The notes: a model not told the origin generated them from the letters alone. A stretch of DNA of 40,009 nucleotides from an uncultured Bacilli bacterium (GCA_947628145.1 CANQYU010000005.1:1-40009), one strand, 5' to 3'; counted from the stretch's first letter, positions 9,890 to 19,050 are shown. Numbers and translations are program-made.

Positions 9890-10279
9890 TTAATCAATAT
9901 TAATTATTTTTTTAGAAATATCTTCTTTTTTCTTAGGAGCTATAACTTTTAAAGTACCATCTTTAAATTCCGCTTTAATATCTTCTTCTTCAATATCTCC
10001 TAAATAGAAAGAACGGGATACTTTACCATAAAATCTTTCTCTTCTGATGTATTTTTTATCCTCTTTTTCTTCGGTACTTTCTTTCTTTTCAGCACTAATT
10101 GTAAGTGTACCTTTATTATATTCTAATACAATATCATCTTTGTTAAATCCAGGCATATCTAATTCTAAATTATATGCTCCGTCTTCCTCATAAATATCGC
10201 ATTTCATTTTAACAGGCTCACTTTCTAAGAAACTATCGAACATATCATCTAAAAACATTTTTCTTGGTAACATTACCAA
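9890..10279 (-). CDS. Hsp20/alpha-crystallin small heat-shock protein
   Basis: YNLELDMPGFNKDDIVLEYNKGTLTISAEK...RRERFYGKVSRSFYLGDIEEEDIKAEFKDGTLKVIAPK. Confidence 0.93.
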   Translation of the reverse strand: MVMLPRKMFLDDMFDSFLESEPVKMKCDIYEEDGAYNLELDMPGFNKDDIVLEYNKGTLTISAEKKESTEEKEDKKYIRRERFYGKVSRSFYLGDIEEEDIKAEFKDGTLKVIAPKKKEDISKKIINID

Positions 10280-10315
10280 TCATCTTCCTTTCATATTATG
10301 ATTATATCTCAATAA

Positions 10316-10342
10316 TTAGCACTTGTCAATAGAAAGTGCTAA
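10316..10342. promoter_or_regulatory. CIRCE-type operator (HrcA site) upstream of hsp20
   Basis: TTAGCACTT-N9-AAGTGCTAA, perfect 9-9-9 inverted repeat, one base per arm from the consensus TTAGCACTC-N9-GAGTGCTAA. Confidence 0.85.
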
Positions 10343-10382
10343 TATTATTATAAAAAAATATTTAAAGAATATACTTTAAATA

Positions 10383-10985
10383 CTATTTATTTTTTTTAAT
10401 TAAAGCCATAATATCTTTAGCTTTAGAATAAAGCATTAATAATTGACAAATATCTAGGATACTCGCTAAAATAATAAATATTCCAGCCGCCTCGACAATT
10501 TCTACATAAGCCATTGGATTTATCGCAATAAATATTCCAAATATTAAAATTATAATACTTATTACTAACATTAAAAGCCAACCATCAAAACCATATTTTT
10601 TAAGTTTTAAAGCACTTATCCCTCTAAATACCGCTAAAATTGCTAAATAAATTCCTAAAACCATTGTTAAAAACTTAACTAAATTAAATGGCTCAACAAT
10701 TGTTAAAATACCTAAAATAATTGCTAATATTCCTAAAATTAAATGTCCTCTAAATAAAGGAGTATCTTTTCTTAGTAAAAATTCGTATATATCATATAAA
10801 CCAAATAAAATAATTCCAATTCCTAAAACAATTCCTGCGGTACGTATAGCCATATAAGGATTAGAATAAAAAATAATACCTAATATTAAAAATAATACAT
10901 CTAAGAATATATACCCTAACATTACTTTATCAAAACTAAAACTAATTTTATCTAATAAAGTTAAATTTTTCTTTCTATTTGCCAT
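10383..10985 (-). CDS. DUF308-like multi-TM membrane protein (HdeD-like)
   Basis: Six hydrophobic segments with repeated LGI.L...GI...P pattern. Confidence 0.7.
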   Translation of the reverse strand: MANRKKNLTLLDKISFSFDKVMLGYIFLDVLFLILGIIFYSNPYMAIRTAGIVLGIGIILFGLYDIYEFLLRKDTPLFRGHLILGILAIILGILTIVEPFNLVKFLTMVLGIYLAILAVFRGISALKLKKYGFDGWLLMLVISIIILIFGIFIAINPMAYVEIVEAAGIFIILASILDICQLLMLYSKAKDIMALIKKNK

Positions 10986-11095
10986 AATTATCCTCCTACT
11001 AATATTATACTATATTTTTAAAACTAGTCAATCTAAACTATGGACAATTTACTAAATATATGATATAATATCGAACAATTTTAGGGGGTATTTAT

Positions 11096-12331
11096 ATGCA
11101 CATAAAGGAATTATCTATCGCAGAATTTGATGCTTTTGCTGCTTCCCATTTTTTAAATTCTTATCACCAAAGTTCCGATTATGCTTTATTAATGTCTGAA
11201 AATAATTATGATTATGATTTAATTGGCTATGTGGATGAATTAGGTATTATCAAAGCTGCGGCTTTAATTTTAATCAAAAAAATAAATCTCCATTATAAAT
11301 TTGGTTATTCTCCCAAAGGCTTTTTAATAGATTATTTTAACTTTGAATTATTAAAATCATTTACCGAAGCTATAAAATCTTATTATGCTAAAAAACTAGT
11401 ATTTATAAAAATAAACCCTGAAATAGCTATTGGGGAAATAAATAAATATTCCAAAATAACTAATTATAATCACAATATTATAATTAGAAATCATTTAAAA
11501 ACTTTAGGTTATACTAAATTAAAAGATAATTTATATTTTGAATCTTTATTACCTCGTTTTAATGGTATCATAAATTTAAAAGAATATGAATTTAATAAAT
11601 TATCTAAAAATACTAAAAATAAAATTCGTAAAGCTACTAAAAGAGGTTTAATTTGTGAATTAGCTGATTTAAATAAATTAGATATTCTCTATGAATTTAT
11701 TAAAAATAAAAAAAATATTAGTAATTATTATTATAAAAACTATTATAATATTTTTAGTCGTAAAAATGCTTGTGATTTCTTTTTAATTAAAATAGATTAT
11801 GAAAAATATTTATTAAATAGTAAAGCTTTATATGATAAAGAATTAATTAAAAATAATGAATTATCCGAAAAATTAATAAATAATAATCATCCTGGTTTAA
11901 TAAATGCTAAAATGAATTCAGACCGTACTTTACTTTCTTATAAAAATGATATTGAACTTGCGACTAAAGGTTTAAGAGAAAATAAAACTACTTATATAGC
12001 CGGAGCTTTAACTATTAAATATAATAATCGTATTAATATTATTATAAGTGGTATTAACCCTAAATATCGTCATTTTAATGCTAATTATTTTCTTCATTAT
12101 AATATTATTGAATACTATAAAAATAATTATAAATATTTAGATTTAAATGGTTTAACTGGTGATTTTAGTAATAATAATCATTATAAAGGGTTAAATGATT
12201 TTAAAATAGGTTTTAACCCTAATATTTATGAATTTATTGGCGAATTTGATTTAGTATTAAATAATAAAGCTTATCTTTATTTAAATAAAACTGGAGCTTT
12301 AGCAAAAGTATTTAATAAAAAAAGGGATTAA
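11096..12331 (+). CDS. FemAB/GNAT-fold aminoacyltransferase (peptidoglycan bridge-like)
   Basis: SYHQSSDYALLM near the N-terminus, KLSKNTKNKIRKATKRGL, and C-terminal YLDLNGLTGDFSNNNHYKGLNDFKIGFNPNIYEFIGEFDL. Confidence 0.8.
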   Translation: MHIKELSIAEFDAFAASHFLNSYHQSSDYALLMSENNYDYDLIGYVDELGIIKAAALILIKKINLHYKFGYSPKGFLIDYFNFELLKSFTEAIKSYYAKKLVFIKINPEIAIGEINKYSKITNYNHNIIIRNHLKTLGYTKLKDNLYFESLLPRFNGIINLKEYEFNKLSKNTKNKIRKATKRGLICELADLNKLDILYEFIKNKKNISNYYYKNYYNIFSRKNACDFFLIKIDYEKYLLNSKALYDKELIKNNELSEKLINNNHPGLINAKMNSDRTLLSYKNDIELATKGLRENKTTYIAGALTIKYNNRINIIISGINPKYRHFNANYFLHYNIIEYYKNNYKYLDLNGLTGDFSNNNHYKGLNDFKIGFNPNIYEFIGEFDLVLNNKAYLYLNKTGALAKVFNKKRD

Positions 12332-13083
12332 CCCTTCTTTTTTTTGCTTTTATCAACTGTTTTTATTACTGGCTCTTCAAAATAAGTTTCTTCTTTTTCC
12401 TCTTCTTTAAGCAGTCTTCTTTTTAATTCTTTTTTTCTTTCTTCTTCTAATTTAGCTTTTTTCGGGTCAACTTTTTTCTTATCACCCATTTTACTTGTTG
12501 TATTTTTAATATTAGTTAAAGTTACTATTCGCATAATATCTTTACCAATAATTACCATGGCAGGTATTAAAATACATAATAACCATCCCGCTCTTGAAGC
12601 TAAGAAAAATTGTAATCTTCCCAATTGAGGAATTTTTAAAATTACTTTGCCAATAACGTTATTAAATTTAGCACAAGCTTGGTCTTCAACTGGATTAGCA
12701 TCACCCTTAGTTTTATAACAAACTCTGCCATTTTCATCCTCAGTAATTGCAACGACCCGGTGCGTAATAGTTTTGCCTGGCGATATTAAACTAGAAGAAA
12801 TAAAAGTAATAATATCCCCCTCTTTAATATCCACGGGAGCATCAACTTTAACATTTATAATCGCATCATAAACTTTTATATTAGGCACCATTGAAGCACT
12901 AACTATTGTATATATTGAAAACTTAGGCTCATAACCAGAACCCTTTGCTGCATATATTCTTGTGGCAATATAATAATAAATTAAGAAAGCCGCGGCTATT
13001 AAAAGAATTACAAAAAGGGCCCAAGATAAAATCTTACTTATTATTTTTACTACATTCATAAAAGTACCATTTTTATTTTTCAT
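12328..13083 (-). CDS. sipW: SipW/ER-type signal peptidase I
   Basis: Catalytic Ser motif YTIVSASMVPNIKVYDAI, EGDIITF, catalytic His motif KTITHRVVAI; TM segments at both ends; Lys/Glu-rich tail. Confidence 0.87.
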   Translation of the reverse strand: MKNKNGTFMNVVKIISKILSWALFVILLIAAAFLIYYYIATRIYAAKGSGYEPKFSIYTIVSASMVPNIKVYDAIINVKVDAPVDIKEGDIITFISSSLISPGKTITHRVVAITEDENGRVCYKTKGDANPVEDQACAKFNNVIGKVILKIPQLGRLQFFLASRAGWLLCILIPAMVIIGKDIMRIVTLTNIKNTTSKMGDKKKVDPKKAKLEEERKKELKRRLLKEEEKEETYFEEPVIKTVDKSKKKKG

Positions 13084-13180
13084 AAGGCCCCTCCTATTCT
13101 ATTTTTATTATAGCTTATTATTTTTTAAAATACAAGATAGTTTAATTATTTTTTTATGAAAAGACTATTAAAAAAAGCCT

Positions 13181-15967
13181 CTAATTAGAAGCTTTTTTTA
13201 GATATTCTAGTCTAATTTCAATTTTAGCTGAGTAATTAACATTTTGGTCTTCGTCTTGTGGCTCATTTGTCTCTACAAATTCATACATAAGCTCAAATGT
13301 TGCTGTTTCTCCAGCCCCAATTATTAATCCTTCTGCAATAGGTCCATCTTCTCTTAAAGTTGGTATTCTATAAATAGAATTATTATTGCCATCTTTAACA
13401 ACTTGACCATCTTTTTTCAAAGTATATATGAAATTATCACTTTTAAAACCATTATGTACATCAATTAAATTAATACTATAAACTATTGATTTTTCAGATG
13501 TATTTTTAATTGTAAACTTTTGTGTACCCTCGTCAGTGCCATCTGGCCAACCAGGTTGAATATCTTTAACATTAATACCATTTACATAACTTACTACAAT
13601 TGTTCCATTAGTAGTCGTTCCTAGTTCGATATCACTATTACCATTATCCACAGTTGGAGCATTAACTTTCTTAACTAAAGTTACAAAATAAGTTTTAACT
13701 GTTCCATCTTCTGCCGTAACAATGATTGATACTGTTTTACCAGCTCCTTCAACCACTACTGAACCAGCTCCTCTAACAGTTGCTTTTGGATTAACTGCTT
13801 CCGCTTCAATATTAACAGATGTTGCATCATTTGGAATTTCTACTTCATAATAAGTTATATTTTCTTGGAAAGCTGGTTTTAAAACGTTATTACCTACTTT
13901 TAAAGATTTTAAATTAGCATTACTTGATAAACCACCCGTACAAGCAACATCACATTTGCCATCGCCATTGTTATCTATATCCACATCTGGAATATTATCT
14001 CCATTAGTATCCACATTAGTATCAGGCTCGCCATCGCCATTAATATCACAGTTTACATCACATTTTTTATCATTATTTGTATCGACATTTAAATCCGGTT
14101 TTTTATCGCCATTCGTATCGACGTTAGTATCTGGTTTACCATCCCCATTATTATCACAATTATAATCACAAATATTGTCATGGTTAGTATCGCAATTTAA
14201 ATCACAAACCCCATCATTATCGGTATCAAGATTAGTATCCGGTTTATTATCCCCATCAATATCACAATTTAAATCACATTTACCATCATTATCGGTATCT
14301 TGATTTGTTTTGTTTTTATCAGGCTCTCCATCACCATTCGTATCGATATTTGTATCCGGAACTCCATCTTTATTCGTATCAAGATTAGTATCTGGTTTAC
14401 CATCGCCATCTTTATCAATGTTAGTATCCGGTGTTCCATCATTATTATTATCAATGTTTGTATCTGGGAAACCATCATTGTTAGTATCACAGTTTAAATC
14501 ACATTTACCATTATTATCCGTATCTTGATTTGTTTTGTTTTTATCTGGTTTTTTATCGCCATCAGTATCACAGTTAAAATCACATCTGTTGTCGCCATTC
14601 GTATCAAGATTTAAATCTGGTTTACCATCATTATTTGTATCACAATTTATATCACATTCTTTGTCGCCATTCGTATCGACATTTAAATCTGGCTTTCCAT
14701 CACCATTCGTATCACAATTATAATCACACTTGTTGTCACCATTAGTATCGACATTTAAATCTGGTTTACCATCACCATTGGTATCACAATTATAATCGCA
14801 CTTGTTATCACCATTCGTATCCACATTTAAATCTGGGTCGCCATCGCCATCAATATCCACATTAACATCAGGAAAGCCATCATTGTTAGTATCGCAGTTT
14901 AAATCGCAATTACCATCATTATTTGTATCTTGATTCATTGGATTTTTATAATTACCATTTTCATCCGGTCCTACATTAACATCCGGCTTTTTATCTTTAT
15001 CTATATCTAAATTAGTGTCTGGTTTATTATCTCCATTCGTATCACAGTTTAAATCACATTTACCATCTGGTTTACCCTCTGGACCAGTTACATCTAAGTT
15101 AGTGTCCGGTTGGCCATCCTTATTTGTATCACAATTTAATTTACAATTTCCATTTTCGTCTTTTTGATTTGTTAAATTATCGTCAGGTTCCCCATCTTTA
15201 TTGGTATCACAATCAAAATCACAAACGTTATCTCCATCATAATCTTTGTTAATATCTGGAACTCCATCGCCATCTGTATCAACATTTATATCTGGTTCGC
15301 CATCATTATCGGTATCGACATTTAAATCTGGTTTACCATCACCATTCGTATCAATATCTGTATCGGCTTTTTTATCGCCGTCAGTATCTTTATTAATATC
15401 AGGTTTATTATCTCCATCTACATCCACATTAACATCTGGTTTACCATCGCCATTCGTATCTAAATTTAAGTCTGGTATTCCATCTTTATTTGTATCCACA
15501 TTTAAATCCGGCTCTCCATCGCCATTCGTATCACAGTTAGCACTGCAAACTCCAGTATTATCTAAATCTAGATTTAAATCAGGCCAGCCATCTTTATCAG
15601 TATCACAGTTTAAATCACATTTACCATCCCCATTGGTATCTCGGTTAAGTAAATTTTTATCAGGCTTTCCATCGCCATCAATATCGACATTAAAATGAGC
15701 TTTTTTATCGCCATTAAAATCAATATTGTAATCTGGTATTCCATCTCCATTAATATCACAGTTTACATCACAAAAGCCATCACCATCAATATCAATATTT
15801 AATCTTTCATCCTTAGGTCCATTACTAGAATAAGCAAAATATAAACCTAATAAAGTAACTAAAATAATTAATATACATAATACAATAATTACAATAGTTT
15901 TCTTTCTATCTTCTTGTTTTTCTTTTTCTAATAAAGCATATTGTTCTTGTAAAGTTGTTTCATCCAT
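13181..15967 (-). CDS. Large Asp-rich repeat membrane protein (TSP3-like Ca-binding-type repeats, cadherin-like beta-sandwich domain, TasA-like C-terminal domain)
   Basis: N-terminal TM IVIIVLCILIILVTLLGLYFAY; roughly 50 repeats of D(T/I)(N/D)GDGxPDxNV or ...xCDxNC; then LSSNANLKSLKVGNNVLKPAFQENITYYEVEIPNDATSVNIEA (cadherin-like) and a beta-rich end. Confidence 0.85.
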   Translation of the reverse strand: MDETTLQEQYALLEKEKQEDRKKTIVIIVLCILIILVTLLGLYFAYSSNGPKDERLNIDIDGDGFCDVNCDINGDGIPDYNIDFNGDKKAHFNVDIDGDGKPDKNLLNRDTNGDGKCDLNCDTDKDGWPDLNLDLDNTGVCSANCDTNGDGEPDLNVDTNKDGIPDLNLDTNGDGKPDVNVDVDGDNKPDINKDTDGDKKADTDIDTNGDGKPDLNVDTDNDGEPDINVDTDGDGVPDINKDYDGDNVCDFDCDTNKDGEPDDNLTNQKDENGNCKLNCDTNKDGQPDTNLDVTGPEGKPDGKCDLNCDTNGDNKPDTNLDIDKDKKPDVNVGPDENGNYKNPMNQDTNNDGNCDLNCDTNNDGFPDVNVDIDGDGDPDLNVDTNGDNKCDYNCDTNGDGKPDLNVDTNGDNKCDYNCDTNGDGKPDLNVDTNGDKECDINCDTNNDGKPDLNLDTNGDNRCDFNCDTDGDKKPDKNKTNQDTDNNGKCDLNCDTNNDGFPDTNIDNNNDGTPDTNIDKDGDGKPDTNLDTNKDGVPDTNIDTNGDGEPDKNKTNQDTDNDGKCDLNCDIDGDNKPDTNLDTDNDGVCDLNCDTNHDNICDYNCDNNGDGKPDTNVDTNGDKKPDLNVDTNNDKKCDVNCDINGDGEPDTNVDTNGDNIPDVDIDNNGDGKCDVACTGGLSSNANLKSLKVGNNVLKPAFQENITYYEVEIPNDATSVNIEAEAVNPKATVRGAGSVVVEGAGKTVSIIVTAEDGTVKTYFVTLVKKVNAPTVDNGNSDIELGTTTNGTIVVSYVNGINVKDIQPGWPDGTDEGTQKFTIKNTSEKSIVYSINLIDVHNGFKSDNFIYTLKKDGQVVKDGNNNSIYRIPTLREDGPIAEGLIIGAGETATFELMYEFVETNEPQDEDQNVNYSAKIEIRLEYLKKASN

Positions 15968-16052
15968 AACTATACACTCCCTACTATCTTAAAGTATAAC
16001 ATAACCTTAAATTATTCGCAATATCTAAAACTACATAAAAATTAAAAAAACT

Positions 16053-16190
16053 TTACTTTTTAGCAAAGTTTATCACTGGCAAAATTAATGCATCCTTAGC
16101 ATCATAACTAGTAACATTAGATATAAATGCTCTACAATAAGGATAAAGTATAGATGGGCAGTTATATCTAAAAAGTCTTTTATAAACTTT
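16053..16190 (-). pseudogene. SecB-like C-terminal fragment
   Basis: Uncalled frame KVYKRLFRYNCPSILYPYCRAFISNVTSYDAKDALILPVINFAKK*; resembles the SecB C-terminal pattern (..LFPYAR..IS.L.......L.L.PVNF); preceded by stops with no N-terminal part. Confidence 0.55.
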
Positions 16191-16371
16191 TCATTAAAAT
16201 TTGAATTTTCTTTAATCGTTTTTCTCTTTTACTATACATTTTTTTAATTTTTTTCTGTAATTTTTTATCATTTTCTAAATCTAAATACAATTTTTTTATA
16301 TCTTCTAATTCTGTTTTATATTTACTCATATCTACACCATTAAAATTTTTATAATTCATATTATCCCTCAC
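16180..16371 (-). CDS. Small hypothetical Lys-rich coiled-coil protein
   Basis: 63-aa ORF with an RBS-like GTGAGGGAT before the internal MNYKNF. Confidence 0.4.
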   Translation of the reverse strand: MRDNMNYKNFNGVDMSKYKTELEDIKKLYLDLENDKKLQKKIKKMYSKREKRLKKIQILMKSL

Positions 16372-16510
16372 TTAAATAACAAATTTATTAAACTATTATT
16401 TTTTTATAATAAAAGCTATATGAAAATACATCAACAATTATATGTTTCTCTTTTAAATATAAAATATCATAAAAACCTATCAAAATCAACAAATAAAAAA
16501 GTAAGAAATC

Positions 16511-17170
16511 TTACTCTTTATATAATTGTACATCTACTGAACCTTTAAAAGTTTTATTTTCATTATGATTTTGGTCACTCTTAGTATCTTTAAAAGAAAA
16601 AGTTAAAGTAAATTCATAAGTAGTCTCTCCATCTAAAGCTGAATGTTTAACAGTAGCTAACTTAATTGGTGTACTTAAAATCGTATTTGCTCCATCAGTT
16701 AAATCTCCAGTTATTTCTTCTTTACCATTTACTAAATCACCACTATATAATAAAACTGGTACACCCTTATTTTTAGCAGTTAATTTATAAGTAAATTCTG
16801 ATGCATCAATAACACAATTATTTGTTGGTGTTTTACTTTTACATACCTCAAAATTATTACTCTCTATATTTAAAAATATATCATATATTGTTTCATTTTG
16901 AGTTATCGAAGGTGTAACCTTAACTGAAAAATTTTTTGTAATATCTTTCATACCTGGATAAGCATTATCTATTTTAATAGCACTAGTTCCCGCATCATAA
17001 GTAGTTTTTAAAAATGCTGCCGTAGTTACTTTAAGACCTTCCCCAGGGTTATTTTCTATTTTCATTCCCGTTGTAAAATAAGCAAACGAAACCCCTATCC
17101 CCATGATTAAAACACACACAATAACCCCCAAAAGAATAGAATTCTTCTGTCCATTAGTTTCAAATTTCAT
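16511..17170 (-). CDS. SipW-dependent-type (TasA/camelysin-like) secreted protein
   Basis: Start trimmed to MKFETNG (RBS GGAGG); signal peptide NSILLGVIVCVLIMGIGVSFAYFTTG; beta-rich C-terminus. Confidence 0.75.
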   Translation of the reverse strand: MKFETNGQKNSILLGVIVCVLIMGIGVSFAYFTTGMKIENNPGEGLKVTTAAFLKTTYDAGTSAIKIDNAYPGMKDITKNFSVKVTPSITQNETIYDIFLNIESNNFEVCKSKTPTNNCVIDASEFTYKLTAKNKGVPVLLYSGDLVNGKEEITGDLTDGANTILSTPIKLATVKHSALDGETTYEFTLTFSFKDTKSDQNHNENKTFKGSVDVQLYKE

Positions 17171-17310
17171 ACCTAAGCCTCCATAGCTTAAATATAATAT
17201 ATCAAAAATTCGACATTTTTTCAATATTTTTCTACACACTTTATAACCAGTATACTAATAAATTTATAGTGTTTCTATCCCCTAAATCATTGACATTATC
17301 CTTATATTAT

Positions 17311-17419
17311 AGGAGGTATTTCAAATGGAAAGGAAAAATACAGTTTTATTAACAGTAATCGCTGTGGCAACTCTTTTAGTTGCAGTCGTTGGTGCTACTT
17401 TCGCTTATTTCACCGCTAC
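17311..17419 (+). repeat. 5' cassette repeat, copy A (109 nt)
   Basis: aggaggtatttcaaatggaaagg...ttatttcaccgctac, identical to the reverse complement of 20748-20856. Confidence 0.95.
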
Positions 17420-18125
17420 TAACACTACAGAGGGAAATGGCCAATCTGCAAATGTTACTACTCAAAAAGAACTTGGAGGTACTAATTTTAAGTTTGAAGG
17501 TACAGGTCAACATACTTCATATTTAAGTTATCCAGGTGGAATAGGAGTATTGGCTGCAAAAGCAACATTGACTGAAACTACTGAGGATGACGAAGCTAAT
17601 TACAAAGCTAGTTATGGCGTTTCAATTAAATACACTAACAATACTGCGACTAACTTAGAATGGGAATTATATGAACTAGAAACTGAAGATTTAAGTTCTA
17701 ATTTAGACCCAAAATGCTCACTTGTATCAAAAGTTGACTCTGCGCAACATCAAACTCAATTTTGGTATAACGACGATGGAAATGATTCAAGTGGAAGCGA
17801 TTGTACTTTTACTGGAAGTGGTTTAACTTCTCTTAGTAGCCCAGTAGCTAAAGGACAACTTTTAGCTAGCAAAGCTGAAGAGCAAACGATTAGTGCTGTT
17901 TCTAGTGCTGAAGGAGAAAAATCAACAGGACGTTTAAATGGTTTTACTTTACAAACTGATGGAACAGCAGACAATACTACTGGTAAATCTAAATACTATT
18001 ATTTAGTCGTTAGATTTAAAAATGATGGTTCTAACCAAAATGAAGGTAATCAAAACTTAGGTATCAATGTATCATTAGTATTAGATGACAACAGCCCTGT
18101 AACTGCTCCCGTCGCTGGTCAATAA
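17325..18125 (+). CDS. Secreted surface protein A with SipW-type signal peptide
   Basis: MERKNTVLLTVIAVATLLVAVVGATFAYFTA; RBS AGGAGG; own terminator CTATTCC-GTTA-GGAATAG-T7 at 18147-18171. Confidence 0.85.
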   Translation: MERKNTVLLTVIAVATLLVAVVGATFAYFTATNTTEGNGQSANVTTQKELGGTNFKFEGTGQHTSYLSYPGGIGVLAAKATLTETTEDDEANYKASYGVSIKYTNNTATNLEWELYELETEDLSSNLDPKCSLVSKVDSAQHQTQFWYNDDGNDSSGSDCTFTGSGLTSLSSPVAKGQLLASKAEEQTISAVSSAEGEKSTGRLNGFTLQTDGTADNTTGKSKYYYLVVRFKNDGSNQNEGNQNLGINVSLVLDDNSPVTAPVAGQ

Positions 18126-18146
18126 TATTTGAAATATTTATAAATT

Positions 18147-18171
18147 CTATTCCGTTAGGAATAGTTTTTTT
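18147..18171 (+). terminator. Intrinsic terminator of A
   Basis: CTATTCC gtta GGAATAG TTTTTTT. Confidence 0.85.
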
Positions 18172-18280
18172 ATGATATTGAAAAACTTTTCTTTTTAATT
18201 TTTTCTATAAATTAAGTAAAATAAAAAGTAGATAGTTATTTTATTTTTTATCCACTTTTTAAAATACGTTTAATAAATTT

Positions 18281-18583
18281 TTAATCAAATAAATCACTAT
18301 GACTACCAGTTGCTAGTAATAATAAAACTAAAGTATCATTTTTTATTTTATATATTAATAACCAGTCAGGTTCAATATGGCATTCTCTACAATCTTTATA
18401 TTTTTTATTATTAATTAACTTATGGTCTTTATATTTTTCTTCTAAGATATTTCCGCTTGCTATAATTTCAACTATACTTATTAATTTTTCGATGTTTTTA
18501 TGTTGCTTTGCAACTTTTTTTAATTGTTTTTTAAAATTTGATGTTGCATCTAAAATATATTTAGAATTTTTACTATTCTTCAT
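18281..18583 (-). CDS. YafQ/RelE-family mRNA interferase toxin
   Basis: FKKQLKKVAKQHKNIEKL...KDHKLINNKKYKDCRECHIEPDWLLIYKIKNDTLVLLLLATGSHSDLF. Confidence 0.88.
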   Translation of the reverse strand: MKNSKNSKYILDATSNFKKQLKKVAKQHKNIEKLISIVEIIASGNILEEKYKDHKLINNKKYKDCRECHIEPDWLLIYKIKNDTLVLLLLATGSHSDLFD

Positions 18584-18866
18584 TTAATATATCCTCAAAC
18601 ATTTTTCTTACATTCGTATAGCCTTCTTTTTTTCCGCTTTCAATATCTTTTACAATTTTATTACTCTCTTTAATCGCATTTTTAAGTTCTTTATTTACTC
18701 TAGAATTGCTTATTTCAAAGGGAATTCCGTCTGTTTTAATTACTTGTTTAATTGCCATGTTAATAAATGTAGTCATATTTAACCCTAAATCTTTTAATAT
18801 TCTTGTTGCTTCTTCTTTATCTTTGGCATCAACTTGAACATTTATTGCACTTGTTAAAGACTCCAT
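18573..18866 (-). CDS. RelB/DinJ-family antitoxin
   Basis: NVQVDAKDKEEATRILKDLGLNMTTFINMAIKQVIKTDGIPFEI; overlaps the toxin start; promoter TTGACA-17-TAAAAT upstream. Confidence 0.88.
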   Translation of the reverse strand: MESLTSAINVQVDAKDKEEATRILKDLGLNMTTFINMAIKQVIKTDGIPFEISNSRVNKELKNAIKESNKIVKDIESGKKEGYTNVRKMFEDILNEE

Positions 18867-19020
18867 ATTTATTTACACCTCACTTTTCAATAATTAAATT
18901 TTAACATAAAAATTACTATATGTCAATTTATATACTACATATTTACTACATAATAACTACAATATTATTATATGCAAACTGAGTAAAAAATATTAAAAAA
19001 AGTCAAAAAACAATATTTTC

Positions 19021-19049
19021 TTGACTAATAAACTTAAAGCAGTTATACT
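19021..19049 (+). promoter_or_regulatory. SigA-type promoter pointing toward cassette B
   Basis: TTGACT (19021-19026), 17-bp spacer, TATACT (19044-19049). Confidence 0.6.
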
Positions 19050-19050
19050 A

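Noticed and set aside
13956-15698. Several ORFs overlapping the repeat protein (13956+, 14269-, 14300+, 14310+, 14535+, 15246+)
   Set aside because: Low-complexity out-of-frame or antisense translations (SPFVSTFKSG..., MILTMMV...) produced by the codon periodicity of the repeat gene.
13640-15800. 36-nt periodic repeats that could be mistaken for a CRISPR array
   Set aside because: Repeats are degenerate, in frame, with no unique spacers, and encode a continuous 12-aa Asp-rich repeat in one 928-aa ORF; no cas genes.
16180-16371. 63-aa ORF as the N-terminal half of the SecB remnant
   Set aside because: Lys-rich coiled-coil sequence does not resemble SecB and is in a different frame; the fragments only abut.
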